A stretch of 64,000 nucleotides of DNA from Aquimarina longa SW024 (lineage in GTDB: Bacteria > Bacteroidota > Bacteroidia > Flavobacteriales > Flavobacteriaceae): positions 1 through 64,000 of the forward strand of contig NZ_KQ474102.1 in NCBI RefSeq assembly GCF_001401755.1, read 5' to 3'. This document shows, in pieces, positions 1 to 8,524 of the stretch. Positions within the stretch are counted from its first letter, which is position 1. Each line of letters begins with the position of its first letter. Below the pieces are notes generated by a model. The model was not told the DNA's origin, ran no database searches, and was given only the letters and a program-made list of their open reading frames with translations. A program made the position numbers and the translations under genes.

Positions 1-39
1 TTTTTTTTAACTACTAAAGCAATCTTCTTTGCTAGTAAT

Positions 40-110
40 TACTGCCGATATGATAAGGAATCGAACCTTAAAAATGCTATTAATAACACCCTACACCAAT
101 ACTATCTTTT
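40..110 (-). other. tRNA T-arm-like stem-loop, possible tRNA remnant
   Basis: On the minus strand a perfect 5-bp stem closes a TTCGATT loop (arms TAAGG and CCTTA, about 54-70). This matches the tRNA T-arm consensus, including the closing G-C pair. I cannot fold a normal anticodon arm or a fully paired acceptor stem around it. The best 5' partner gives only about 5 of 7 acceptor pairs and a total length near 61 nt, too short for a tRNA. It is therefore either a decayed tRNA or a T-arm mimic inside the leader transcribed from the three promoters to its right. Confidence 0.3.
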
Positions 111-144
111 TTATATAAACTTTGCTTGTTTCTCAAAGCGGATG

Positions 145-174
145 CAAATATACAACCCTTTTTTATTCTACAAA
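145..174 (-). promoter_or_regulatory. Minus-strand promoter P1 of a tandem set
   Basis: Read on the minus strand, a TTTG (-33) is followed after 18 bases by TATATTTG (-7). This matches the Bacteroidota TTTG / TAnnTTTG promoter. It is the promoter nearest the left edge and points out of the window. It is part of a repeated unit with P2 and P3. Confidence 0.6.
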
Positions 175-270
175 GCTTTTTCTTAATTTATTTTTAAAAG
201 TTTTTTAAAACTCTTTTTCTAACAAATCGTATCAATGAACTCCCCAAACAACTAACCATTTAGAGGGGTG

Positions 271-300
271 CAAACCTACACCTTTTTTTTATTCTGACAA
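271..300 (-). promoter_or_regulatory. Minus-strand promoter P2 of a tandem set
   Basis: On the minus strand TTG is followed after 19 bases by TAGGTTTG, which fits the Bacteroidota -33/-7 pattern. The -7 box lies 126 bp from that of P1. The flanking sequence is similar in both copies (GGGTGCAAAC on the plus strand). Confidence 0.6.
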
Positions 301-398
301 GACTTTTTTTTTAGAAAATTTTAAAAGTTTTTTCACAACTCCTACTCTACAAATCTAATCTCAATGAACGTGCTAAACTATATCTCGTTTGGCGGGTG

Positions 399-428
399 CA
401 AACATACAACTCTTTACAACATAATCAA
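399..428 (-). promoter_or_regulatory. Minus-strand promoter P3 of a tandem set
   Basis: On the minus strand TTG is followed after 19 bases by TATGTTTG. The -7 box lies 128 bp from that of P2. The plus-strand flank (GCGGGTGCAAAC) resembles that of P2. Confidence 0.6.
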
Positions 429-429
429 T

Positions 430-971
430 GCTTTTTTTTAACTATTTCTAAACTTTATCTTAACATATTGATGTCAAATCACTTACATAACAATAAAACT
501 TATTACTCTATCTTTTTCTATACTAAACGCCTTATTTATCTATAAAGATTAAGTAATTCTTATACTTAAATATAAAAAACCAATGGCTCCCTTATTATGG
601 TTTTCAGAACCTTCATGTCTACATAACACAAACAAGAGACTATAGTAAAGATTAACACCTCTTCATTAATACCTTAACAATAAATTAAAACTGATTATAT
701 AATCTGGGACTCTAAAAAAACCTCAACTAATTATTTTTCATATTAGGTTATATCACAAAACACCTAAAACTAACTACTTCTTAGGATCACAATCAGACCT
801 GTATCTAAACAATGAAAGTCAACAACACACATCTGAACATTAATTTTCAGCACATAATCCAGATTAAAACTACAATATTATATACGTCCAAATATTTTAA
901 ATACTTCACAAAATAGTTGACATCTTTAACCCATATTCTATAATTAATAAAATTAAATATACCGTATACTA
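430..971. other. Non-coding AT-rich stretch
   Basis: I see no convincing gene, RNA or mobile element here. All frames are broken by stops on both strands. The right end runs into the thrS promoter. Confidence 0.5.
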
Positions 972-1002
972 TTGTATGAGGCATATTATCGTATTATCTT
1001 TG
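972..1002 (+). promoter_or_regulatory. thrS promoter
   Basis: TTG at 972-974 and TATCTTTG at 995-1002 are 20 bases apart, a very good match to the Bacteroidota -33/-7 promoter. Transcription would start near 1009, about 14 bases before the thrS ATG. This rules out the longer reading frame that would begin at the TTG inside the promoter. Confidence 0.65.
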
Positions 1003-1022
1003 CATCTTTAATAAAAAAAAGA

Positions 1023-2972
1023 ATGATCAAGATCACATTACCCGATGGTTCGGTAAAAGAGTATAATAGCAGTAGCATTACTGCTATAGATGTTGCAAAA
1101 GACATTAGTGAAGGTTTTGCAAGAAATGTAATTTCTGCAAAATTTAATGATACTATTATTGAAACAACAACTGAATTAACCACCGATGGTAATCTTGTTT
1201 TGTTTACATGGAGAGATGATGAAGGAAAAAATGCTTTTAGGCATTCTACATCTCATGTTTTAGCTCAAGCCTTAGAGAAATTATATCCTGGTGTTAAACT
1301 ATCTATTGGACCTGCTATTGACAATGGTTTTTATTACGACGTAGATTTAAATGGTAAGACCATTTCTGAGAAAGATTTTAAAGCTATTGAAGATAAAATG
1401 CTTGAAATTGCTAGAGGTAAACATGATTTCAGAATGAGGTCTATATCTAAAGCAGATGCTTTGAAAAAGTACAAAAATGAAGGTAATGAGTACAAAGTAG
1501 AACTTATTGAAAACTTAGAAGATGGAACAATAACATTTTGTGACCATGATACTTTTTCTGATTTATGTCGAGGAGGTCACATCCCAAATACAGGACTCAT
1601 CAAAGCTGTAAAAATCATGAGTGTCGCAGGAGCTTACTGGCGAGGTGATGAGAACAACAAACAATTGACTCGAGTTTATGGAACTTCTTTTCCTAAACAA
1701 AAAGAGTTAAAAGAATATTTAGAATTATTAGAAGAGGCTAAAAAACGAGATCACAGGAAATTAGGAAAAGAGCTCGAGCTTTTTACTTTTTCTCAAAAAG
1801 TTGGTCAAGGACTACCTCTTTGGCTACCTAAAGGAGCTGCATTACGGGATCGTCTAGAACAGTTCTTGAAAAAAGCTCAAAAGAAAGCTGGCTACGAGAT
1901 GGTAGTCACACCACATATAGGACAAAAGGAATTGTATGTAACTTCTGGTCATTATGCAAAATATGGTGAAGATAGTTTTCAACCTATTAACACACCTAAT
2001 GAAGGTGAGGAATTTTTATTAAAACCAATGAATTGTCCTCACCACTGTGAAATATACAATAGTAGTCCATGGTCATACCGAGATTTACCTAAGCGATATG
2101 CTGAGTTTGGAACTGTATATAGATACGAACAAAGTGGAGAATTACATGGATTAACACGTGTAAGAGGGTTTACACAAGATGATGCTCATATTTTTTGTAC
2201 TCCTGATCAATTAGATCTAGAGTTTAAAAAGGTAATTGATCTGGTGTTATATGTCTTTAGTTCTCTAGGTTTCGAAAATTTCACAGCCCAAGTATCTGTA
2301 AGGGATTTAGAAAGTCCAGATAAATATATTGGAGATGTTGAAAATTGGGAAAAAGCAGAAAACGCTATTATAAATGCGGCTAAAGATAAAGGATTGGACT
2401 ATGTAATAGAGAGTGGAGAAGCCGCTTTCTATGGTCCTAAACTTGATTTTATGGTAAAGGATGCATTAGGTAGAAGTTGGCAGTTAGGAACCATCCAAGT
2501 CGACTACAACCTCCCTGAGCGTTTTGACCTTACATATAAAGGCAGTGATAATGAATTACATAGACCTATAATGATTCATAGAGCTCCATTTGGCAGTATG
2601 GAAAGATTTATTGCTATCTTATTAGAGCACACAGGAGGTAATTTCCCGTTATGGTTAATGCCTGAACAAGCCATTATACTCTCTATCAGCGAAAAATATG
2701 AAAAATATTCAGAAAAAGTTTTAAATTTGTTAGAAAATGACGAAATTCGCGCCCTTGCTGATCATAGAAATGAAACCATTGGCAAAAAGATACGAGAAGC
2801 AGAAATGAATAAGTTTCCTTATATAATAATTGTAGGGGAGCAAGAAGAGAAAGATAATACTATTTCTATTCGTAAGCATGGTGGTGAGGATTTAGGTTCA
2901 ATATCTATAGAAAATTTTTCTAAAATAATAAAAGAAGAAATTAGCAGAACATTAAAACCGTTTAACGGATAA
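1023..2972 (+). CDS. thrS: Threonine--tRNA ligase
   Basis: Charges tRNA-Thr with threonine in the cytoplasm. The 649-residue protein has the normal order: an N-terminal TGS domain (from [10 protein letters not shown]), a second editing domain with [10 protein letters not shown] and GGHIPNTG, the class II catalytic core with [12 protein letters not shown], motif 2 around [12 protein letters not shown] and motif 3 [12 protein letters not shown], and a C-terminal anticodon-binding domain. I chose ATG 1023 because the longer frame from 972 overlaps the promoter and adds 17 residues the family lacks. It is the first gene of the conserved thrS-infC-rpmI-rplT cluster, with infC 39 bases downstream. 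The identification is very secure. Confidence 0.97.
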   Translation: MIKITLPDGSVKEYNSSSITAIDVAKDISEGFARNVISAKFNDTIIETTTELTTDGNLVLFTWRDDEGKNAFRHSTSHVLAQALEKLYPGVKLSIGPAIDNGFYYDVDLNGKTISEKDFKAIEDKMLEIARGKHDFRMRSISKADALKKYKNEGNEYKVELIENLEDGTITFCDHDTFSDLCRGGHIPNTGLIKAVKIMSVAGAYWRGDENNKQLTRVYGTSFPKQKELKEYLELLEEAKKRDHRKLGKELELFTFSQKVGQGLPLWLPKGAALRDRLEQFLKKAQKKAGYEMVVTPHIGQKELYVTSGHYAKYGEDSFQPINTPNEGEEFLLKPMNCPHHCEIYNSSPWSYRDLPKRYAEFGTVYRYEQSGELHGLTRVRGFTQDDAHIFCTPDQLDLEFKKVIDLVLYVFSSLGFENFTAQVSVRDLESPDKYIGDVENWEKAENAIINAAKDKGLDYVIESGEAAFYGPKLDFMVKDALGRSWQLGTIQVDYNLPERFDLTYKGSDNELHRPIMIHRAPFGSMERFIAILLEHTGGNFPLWLMPEQAIILSISEKYEKYSEKVLNLLENDEIRALADHRNETIGKKIREAEMNKFPYIIIVGEQEEKDNTISIRKHGGEDLGSISIENFSKIIKEEISRTLKPFNG

Positions 2973-3011
2973 TACTATAAAAAGATTAAGTTTAATTTAA
3001 ATTTTTAAGTC

Positions 3012-3563
3012 ATAGCAATAAGAAGAAGAAGGTCTCAAAAACCACTGAGAGTAATCAAAGAAGACGCTCACAGAATTAACCATAAAATTCGTGTTGATGA
3101 AATACGTCTTGTAGGTGATAATGTGGAGGTTGGTGTTTATCCAACAAAAAAAGCGCTACAACTTGCTGAAGAGCAAGAACTTGATCTTGTAGAGATTTCA
3201 CCTAAAGCGGTGCCTCCTGTTTGTAAAATAATGGATTATAAAAAATTCCTTTATGAACAGAAGAAAAGAGACAAGGCCTTAAAATCAAAGGCTACTAAAG
3301 TTGTTATTAAAGAGATTCGATTTGGTCCTAATACGGATGAACATGATTACGAATTTAAGAAAAAACATGCTATAAAGTTTCTTACCGAAGGGTCTAAATT
3401 AAAAGCTTATGTATTCTTCAAAGGGCGTTCTATTATTTATAAAGATCAAGGTCAAATTTTATTACTTCGATTAGCACAAGAGCTAGAAGAATATGGTAAA
3501 GTAGAACAAATGCCTAAACTTGAAGGTAAGCGAATGATTATGTTTATCGCTCCCAAAAAATAA
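3012..3563 (+). CDS. infC: Translation initiation factor IF-3, non-canonical AUA start
   Basis: IF-3 binds the 30S subunit and checks start-codon/initiator-tRNA pairing. From ATA 3012 the frame gives 183 residues, the normal family length, beginning (M)[12 protein letters not shown] and continuing into the conserved [15 protein letters not shown]. No ATG, GTG or TTG lies between the in-frame stop at 3006 and codon 3123, and starting at GTG 3123 would delete the conserved N-terminal segment. IF-3 genes in other bacteria are known to use AUU or similar rare starts so that IF-3 represses its own translation. The same logic probably applies here. The C-terminal domain ([14 protein letters not shown]) is intact. 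The exact start (ATA 3012 or the second ATA at 3018) is inferred. Confidence 0.9.
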   Translation: MAIRRRRSQKPLRVIKEDAHRINHKIRVDEIRLVGDNVEVGVYPTKKALQLAEEQELDLVEISPKAVPPVCKIMDYKKFLYEQKKRDKALKSKATKVVIKEIRFGPNTDEHDYEFKKKHAIKFLTEGSKLKAYVFFKGRSIIYKDQGQILLLRLAQELEEYGKVEQMPKLEGKRMIMFIAPKK

Positions 3564-3579
3564 AAAATAAATCAACGCT

Positions 3580-3598
3580 ATTGTATACTATATACAAT
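3580..3598 (+). other. Small hairpin between infC and rpmI
   Basis: The arms ATTGTATA and TATACAAT pair perfectly across a 3-base loop. No run of T follows, so it is unlikely to be a terminator. It could be an RNA-processing or stability element in the operon mRNA. Confidence 0.3.
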
Positions 3599-3643
3599 AA
3601 AATTGATTAAAATAATAAGTGAGATTATTAAAACAAGGATACA

Positions 3644-3841
3644 ATGCCTAAAATGAAAACGAAATCCAGTGCAAAAAAGCGATTTAAGCTTACAGGTACT
3701 GGTAAAATCAAAAGAAAGCACGCTTTTAAGAGTCATATCTTGACAAAAAAATCTAAAAAACGTAAGCTTGCTTTAACGCACTCAACATTAGTGCATAAGA
3801 GCGATGAAAAAAGTATTAAAGAACAATTACGATTAAAGTAA
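3644..3841 (+). CDS. rpmI: 50S ribosomal protein L35
   Basis: A 65-residue basic protein of the large ribosomal subunit. It starts [15 protein letters not shown] and continues [15 protein letters not shown], the L35 signature. Length and position between infC and rplT are as in most bacteria. An AAGGA-like stretch (about 3634-3638) lies a few bases before the ATG. No anomalies. Confidence 0.97.
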   Translation: MPKMKTKSSAKKRFKLTGTGKIKRKHAFKSHILTKKSKKRKLALTHSTLVHKSDEKSIKEQLRLK

Positions 3842-3879
3842 TTATTTTTTAATCAGGTTAGAATTATTATAAACCCAGG

Positions 3880-3925
3880 AGTTAGGCTAATATTAAAGAA
3901 TTCAATAGATATTGAATCGCCTACT
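3880..3925 (+). promoter_or_regulatory. Structured RNA between rpmI and rplT, possible L20 leader
   Basis: Two nested stems can be read. The outer stem pairs AGT (3880-3882) with ACT (3923-3925) and AGGC (3884-3887) with GCCT (3919-3922), leaving one bulged T. The inner hairpin pairs ATTCAATA (3900-3907) with TATTGAAT (3910-3917). Enterobacterial and Bacillus L20 are known to bind leader RNA that mimics their 23S site and to repress their own operons. An L20-responsive role here is inferred from position and structure only. Confidence 0.4.
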
Positions 3926-3942
3926 ACTAAAAAATTTAAATT

Positions 3943-4287
3943 ATGCCAAGATCAGTAAATTCTGTTGCTAAAAGAGCTAGAAGAAAAAAAGTTCTTAAAC
4001 AAGCAAAAGGTTATTTCGGACGTCGTAAAAACGTTTGGACAGTAGCAAAAAATGCGGTGGATAAAGCGATGCAATATTCGTATAGAGACCGTAGAAACAA
4101 AAAGAGAACTTTCCGTGCTTTATGGATCACTCGTATTAATGCAGGTGCTCGTTTATATGGAATGTCTTATTCACAGTTTATGGGAAAAATAAAAGCTAAT
4201 AATATCGAGTTAAACCGAAAGGTTCTTGCTGATTTAGCTATGAATAACCCAGAAGCTTTTCAAGCAATTGTAGAAAAAGTAAAATAA
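3943..4287 (+). CDS. rplT: 50S ribosomal protein L20
   Basis: A 114-residue, very basic protein needed early in 50S assembly, which binds 23S rRNA. The sequence [20 protein letters not shown] followed by [12 protein letters not shown] and [20 protein letters not shown] is typical L20. It is the last gene of the thrS-infC-rpmI-rplT unit; a strong terminator follows about 40 bases downstream. The preceding 101-base gap holds a possible autoregulatory RNA fold. Confidence 0.97.
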   Translation: MPRSVNSVAKRARRKKVLKQAKGYFGRRKNVWTVAKNAVDKAMQYSYRDRRNKKRTFRALWITRINAGARLYGMSYSQFMGKIKANNIELNRKVLADLAMNNPEAFQAIVEKVK

Positions 4288-4323
4288 CTCTTTTAGTAAA
4301 AACAATACAATCTCATTTATATA

Positions 4324-4352
4324 AAACCCGCTTTTAAAAGCGGGTTTTTTTA
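4324..4352 (+). terminator. Rho-independent terminator of the thrS-rplT operon
   Basis: AAACCCGCTTTT and AAAAGCGGGTTT form a 12-bp stem directly followed by a run of T. It lies about 37 bases after the rplT stop. Confidence 0.9.
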
Positions 4353-4460
4353 TATGACACATACTTAAAAAACGTATTTTATCGACAATAACAGTATTTT
4401 ATCTATATAATCAAGTGTTTATTAATATATTTTCATTACTTTTAAAAAAACTAAAATGTA

Positions 4461-4802
4461 ATGAAAAGAAACTACTTCCCCTTTACTGTTGTATTGCTTT
4501 TCATGAGTTTATCTTTAATAGCGCAAGATTATAATCTACAATCTAATGACTACAAATCAGAGTATTTTTTTAGTATCTTAGAAATAGTATTTTTAATCAT
4601 TGCTTCCATCTTCAGTTTGTTAATTTCTATAAGGCTAAAAAATGGCAAATTTAAATTGAGAATGGCACTCCTAATCTTGGGGTTTATAGTTATAATATTT
4701 AAAATAGATTTAAGGAATTACATTTGGTTTACTCTATTAATTCTTACATGGAGATTATTAGCATTAAGTTTTTACAAAAAATATAATGTTAGCAAAACAT
4801 AA
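4461..4802 (+). CDS. Small membrane protein of unknown function
   Basis: I do not recognise this 113-residue protein. It begins with a hydrophobic stretch ending in LSLIAQ, which may be a cleavable signal peptide or a first membrane helix. Three further hydrophobic segments follow (about residues 29-49, 58-75 and 82-103) with short charged links. The hybrid kinase gene starts only 6 bases after its stop, so the two are almost certainly co-transcribed. A role as membrane partner or sensor for that otherwise soluble-looking kinase is a guess from position. Confidence 0.6.
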   Translation: MKRNYFPFTVVLLFMSLSLIAQDYNLQSNDYKSEYFFSILEIVFLIIASIFSLLISIRLKNGKFKLRMALLILGFIVIIFKIDLRNYIWFTLLILTWRLLALSFYKKYNVSKT

Positions 4803-4808
4803 CCCTGA

Positions 4809-7586
4809 ATGATACCTAGCTGGTTAAAAAAAATAACACCTTTAAAAAAAACTACTCTTCCAAAGAATCAAGAAGAGCAAGAAGTCAATGAGCTTATAGA
4901 TTTCTTATGGAAGAAAATTGATTCAGCCGCAAATACCTCTAATTTAAAGTCAAAAATACAAACCTTTAAAGATCTTAATTTCATAAAAAAGATAGAGCGT
5001 TTACCTGAATTATATTTATTACTAGAGACGTTTATTACTGAAAAAAATATTGTAAAAAGAGAAAGTAAACAATCTATTCAAAATCAAGTTGTTGAAAAAC
5101 ACAACTCATTGTTACAATATAAAAATTTCAAATTAATATTTGACCCATTAAAGGAACAAGAGTTAATTCTATGCAAAATTTTTCTATCTAAAATACTAAC
5201 AAAATCTTCAGAACTTATTGGTACGTATAATGATCAAAAGATCATCATAATTTTAAAGTATTTAGAGACCCCATACGATTTTGACACTATTGATCTCATC
5301 AAAGAACGAAAAAATTTATTAGAGTTTTCTAATCAAATCTTTTTTAGAATAAAAAATAGTCTAGGTATAAATGCAATAACTAATATTTATTTACTTATTT
5401 ATAAAAAACATTTTCAGTCATATCATTTACTAGACTCATTTACAGCAATACTAAACGTAATTCCTAAAGAAATTTTAGCTAAAGATTTAATAAACTTCCC
5501 TAGCAAACAACAAATGCATAGGATGCTACAAAAGCAACTATACAGCTTGGAAGAAATTAATGAAAGACTTACTAAAGAAATTATAGAGCGAAAAAAAGTT
5601 GAAGAGGAATTAAAATATAGTGAACATTTAAAAACTACCATTTTAGAAACAGCAATGGATGGAGTTATTTTGGTTAATAGCCAAGGGATTGTATTAAATT
5701 GGAATCAACAAGCTGAAAACATATTAGGTCAAAAAAAAGAAGAAACTATAGGTAATAGTATCTATTTATTAATTCCTAGTAAGTTTAGGTCTAGTCTTCA
5801 AAAAAGCTTTAATAATTATATCCAAACAGGAAAAGATAACTTTATTAATAAAAGAGTAGAAACTTCTATAAATAGAAAAAATGGATCTATTGTATATATA
5901 GAACTTACAATTATCGCTATTGAGACCAAAGATGATTATCTTTTTAATGCTTTTTTTAGGGACATAACGAATAAAAAGGTTATCGATAACGAAATAAGAG
6001 AAGCTAAAGTAGTAGCAGAAAAATCTGCAAAAGCAAAATCTGTTTTCTTATCTAATATGAGCCACGAAATAAGAACGCCTCTTAATGTTATTTTAGGGCT
6101 TACTGGTATTTTAAAGAAAAGTGATTTCAATACTCCTCATATAGACAAAAAAAACTTAGATGGAATCCAATTTTCAGCAGAAAATCTTTTAATTCTAATT
6201 AATGACATCCTTGACTTTTCTAAAATTGAAGCCGGAAAACTCACCTTACATAGCACTAATTTTAATCTTCATGAACTAATCACTAATACTTCTAGGGGTT
6301 TTAGTATTAAAGCAGATGAAAAGGGATTAAAATATAAAATGATTATTGATCCATCAGTCCCTAAATTCATTATTGGAGATCGGCTTAGACTCAATCAAAT
6401 ATTAATTAACTTACTAGGAAACTCTATAAAATTTACTAAAACCGGAAAAATAAAACTACTAGTAAAAACAGAAGAGGTCAGTTCTAAGCATATCACCATC
6501 AATTTTTCTGTACAAGACACTGGTGTTGGTATATCTAAACATAAATTGGATACTATTTTTGAGAGTTTTTATCAAGTGCATAAACCAGGAAAAAATAAAA
6601 TAGAAGGTACCGGACTTGGTCTTTCTATTTCTAAACAACTTATTGAATTACAAGGAGGGACTATTAGTGCTAAAAGCAAGCTAGGAGTTGGATCTTCTTT
6701 TGATTTCTCTATCGCATATCAAAAAAGTGATTTCAAAACTTCTATAGAAAATAAAAAAGATGTTTTTAGTGAATATGATTTTGATTTATCAGACATGAAA
6801 GTACTCATTGTAGAGGATAATAAAATGAACCAGTTTTTCATGAAACAATTGTTCACAAATTGGAATGCAGAGACTTCTGTTGCAGAAAATGGTCAAGTTG
6901 CTTTAAAAAAACTAAAACAGTTTACGTATGATTTTATACTTATGGATATGCATATGCCTATTATGGATGGTCCCGAAACAGCAAGAGTTATCCGAAAATC
7001 TAATAATATAAAAATAAAGGAAATACCTATAATAGCTTGCTCTGCGGATGTATTTCCTGAATCAAAAAAGAAAGCTTCGAAATCAGGAATGAATTTTTAC
7101 CTCACCAAACCACTAAATGAAGAAAAATTAAAAGAAATTATTTTAAATATTCGATCAAAAGAGAAGAGTACTCCTGCCCAAGGTAAAAGTAGTAATAAGA
7201 GTATTGAAAGTTTTACTGAATTAAAAACCAAAAAATTTTGCGACTTATCCTTCTTAAAAAGAACATTTGATAATGATAATGAAATTATTGAAAGTGTTAT
7301 TCAGATATTTATTGATGAAACCCCCGAAGATTATAAAAAACTAAAACAAGCTATTGAGGAAAAAAATATGATTCTAATAAAGGAAATTTCACATAAGCTT
7401 AAATCCAGTTTTAAAACTATTGGGGTACAAGAAGGAACTACTTTTTTAGAAAAAATCGAGGTGCTATCAAAAGAAAAATCAGAGTTCACTACTCTTAGGG
7501 AGTATTTTAAAAAACTAGATCAATCTTATCCTAAAATTATTTTAGAACTCACTGGATATTTAAAAAATCCATCTTCTCTAATATAG
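4809..7586 (+). CDS. Hybrid sensor histidine kinase with PAS, receiver and Hpt domains
   Basis: A 925-residue multi-step phosphorelay protein. In order: about 240 residues with no recognised domain, a short coiled coil (LYSLEEINERLTKEIIE), a PAS domain (about 271-390), a HisKA domain with the phospho-acceptor His419 in SNMSHEIRTPLN, an HATPase domain with DTGVGIS and GTGLGLSISKQL, a receiver domain (about 662-790) with phospho-acceptor Asp713 in LMDMHMPIMDG, and a C-terminal Hpt domain with His862 in EISHKLKSSF. No clear transmembrane segment is seen, so the input may come through the N-terminal region or the small membrane protein encoded 6 bases upstream. No separate output regulator is adjacent. 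Confidence 0.93.
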   Translation: MIPSWLKKITPLKKTTLPKNQEEQEVNELIDFLWKKIDSAANTSNLKSKIQTFKDLNFIKKIERLPELYLLLETFITEKNIVKRESKQSIQNQVVEKHNSLLQYKNFKLIFDPLKEQELILCKIFLSKILTKSSELIGTYNDQKIIIILKYLETPYDFDTIDLIKERKNLLEFSNQIFFRIKNSLGINAITNIYLLIYKKHFQSYHLLDSFTAILNVIPKEILAKDLINFPSKQQMHRMLQKQLYSLEEINERLTKEIIERKKVEEELKYSEHLKTTILETAMDGVILVNSQGIVLNWNQQAENILGQKKEETIGNSIYLLIPSKFRSSLQKSFNNYIQTGKDNFINKRVETSINRKNGSIVYIELTIIAIETKDDYLFNAFFRDITNKKVIDNEIREAKVVAEKSAKAKSVFLSNMSHEIRTPLNVILGLTGILKKSDFNTPHIDKKNLDGIQFSAENLLILINDILDFSKIEAGKLTLHSTNFNLHELITNTSRGFSIKADEKGLKYKMIIDPSVPKFIIGDRLRLNQILINLLGNSIKFTKTGKIKLLVKTEEVSSKHITINFSVQDTGVGISKHKLDTIFESFYQVHKPGKNKIEGTGLGLSISKQLIELQGGTISAKSKLGVGSSFDFSIAYQKSDFKTSIENKKDVFSEYDFDLSDMKVLIVEDNKMNQFFMKQLFTNWNAETSVAENGQVALKKLKQFTYDFILMDMHMPIMDGPETARVIRKSNNIKIKEIPIIACSADVFPESKKKASKSGMNFYLTKPLNEEKLKEIILNIRSKEKSTPAQGKSSNKSIESFTELKTKKFCDLSFLKRTFDNDNEIIESVIQIFIDETPEDYKKLKQAIEEKNMILIKEISHKLKSSFKTIGVQEGTTFLEKIEVLSKEKSEFTTLREYFKKLDQSYPKIILELTGYLKNPSSLI

Positions 7587-7615
7587 ATATAAAATATTTT
7601 TTTCGTCACTATTAC

Positions 7616-7623
7616 TATCTTTG
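7616..7623 (+). promoter_or_regulatory. -7 box directly before the RNA methyltransferase gene
   Basis: TATCTTTG matches the Bacteroidota -7 consensus and ends only 5 bases before the ATG at 7629. Transcription would begin at or within a few bases of the start codon, implying a leaderless or almost leaderless mRNA. No clear -33 TTG is present. Confidence 0.45.
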
Positions 7624-7628
7624 TATAT

Positions 7629-8438
7629 ATGCATACTATAATAAAAAGCTCCCAGAATGATAAAATAAAATTTCTTAACCAGCTTAAAGAAAAATCTAGA
7701 GCTCGTAAAAGAGAAAAACGTTTTATTATTGAAGGTAAACGTGAAATTACTTTAGCAATACAAGGAGGGTATACAATTACACAACTTTATTTTTGTTCTT
7801 CAATTATATCTACTGAAGAGATTTCAGCTATAGTTACTAGTTTTAAACATCCGATTGAACTCTTTGAAATTACTACCGAAATCTATAAAAAATTAACTTA
7901 TAGAACAACCACTGAAGGAATTTTGGCTCTTGTAATCTCAAAAGATATTGGTATAGAAAACTTTGTATTATCTACAAAAAAACCTCTTATTCTAGTTGCT
8001 GAAGCGCCAGAAAAACCCGGTAATATTGGAGCATTACTACGTACCGCTGATGCTGCTCAGTTAGACGCTGTACTAATTGCTAATCCTAAAACTGATATGT
8101 ATAACCCGAATATCATACGCTCTAGTGTAGGATGTATATTTACCAATAAAATTGCTACAGGATCTACACAAGAAATTATAAATTTCCTGAAAAAACAAAA
8201 AATAAATATTTATGGAGCTGCATTACAAGCAGCTGTAAATTATCACACTCTAGATTATACTAAACCTTCTGCTATAGTCGTTGGTACAGAAGCGACTGGT
8301 CTCAGTGATCTTTTTTTAGAAAGCACAAATCAGAATATTAAGATACCTATGAGCGGTACAATAGATTCAATGAATGTTTCTGTTGCCGCTGGGATTCTCA
8401 TTTTTGAAGCTAAACGTCAACGAGATTTCATAAGTTAA
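7629..8438 (+). CDS. TrmH/SpoU-family RNA 2'-O-methyltransferase
   Basis: Predicted S-adenosylmethionine-dependent methylation of a ribose in rRNA or tRNA. The 269-residue protein has an N-terminal RNA-binding substrate domain (KEKSRARKREKRFIIEGKRE) and a C-terminal knotted SPOUT domain. The three SpoU motifs are visible: KPGNIGALLRTADA, VVGTEATGLSD and IPMSGTIDSMNVSVAAGI. The exact target nucleotide cannot be read from the sequence. It lies alone between the kinase and the M48 protease, with its own -7 box very close to the ATG. Confidence 0.9.
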   Translation: MHTIIKSSQNDKIKFLNQLKEKSRARKREKRFIIEGKREITLAIQGGYTITQLYFCSSIISTEEISAIVTSFKHPIELFEITTEIYKKLTYRTTTEGILALVISKDIGIENFVLSTKKPLILVAEAPEKPGNIGALLRTADAAQLDAVLIANPKTDMYNPNIIRSSVGCIFTNKIATGSTQEIINFLKKQKINIYGAALQAAVNYHTLDYTKPSAIVVGTEATGLSDLFLESTNQNIKIPMSGTIDSMNVSVAAGILIFEAKRQRDFIS

Positions 8439-8524
8439 AAAAAATAAATATCCAAAAAAACTAAAAATAACTTAAATATTTATACAGTATACTCCCTGTA
8501 TGAACAACTAATTACCATAAACTA

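Larger units (their letters stand above)
141..406. repeat. Diverged tandem repeat of about 127 bp carrying the promoters
   Basis: Three copies of the (A/G)TGCAAAnnTACA core occur at about 142, 268 and 396. Between them the spacer also repeats: a run of T, an AAAAGTTTTTT stretch and a TCAATGAAC word at about 231 and 361. The copies are diverged but keep the promoter parts and their spacing, so they look duplicated and then held by selection. They are not CRISPR repeats: units are long, imperfect and promoter-bearing. Confidence 0.5.

Noticed and set aside
141..406. CRISPR-like repeats
   Set aside because: Only three long, imperfect units with promoter boxes; no short exact repeats or cas genes.
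1..430. A tmRNA gene suggested by the T-arm
   Set aside because: No Ala-rich tag frame or matching acceptor 5' end is found, and the space is filled by the promoter repeats.
972..1022. 17-residue N-terminal extension of thrS from TTG 972
   Set aside because: It covers the -33 and -7 promoter boxes, and the family begins at the ATG 1023.
3123..3125. GTG 3123 as the infC start
   Set aside because: It would remove the conserved [15 protein letters not shown] segment and leave only 146 residues.
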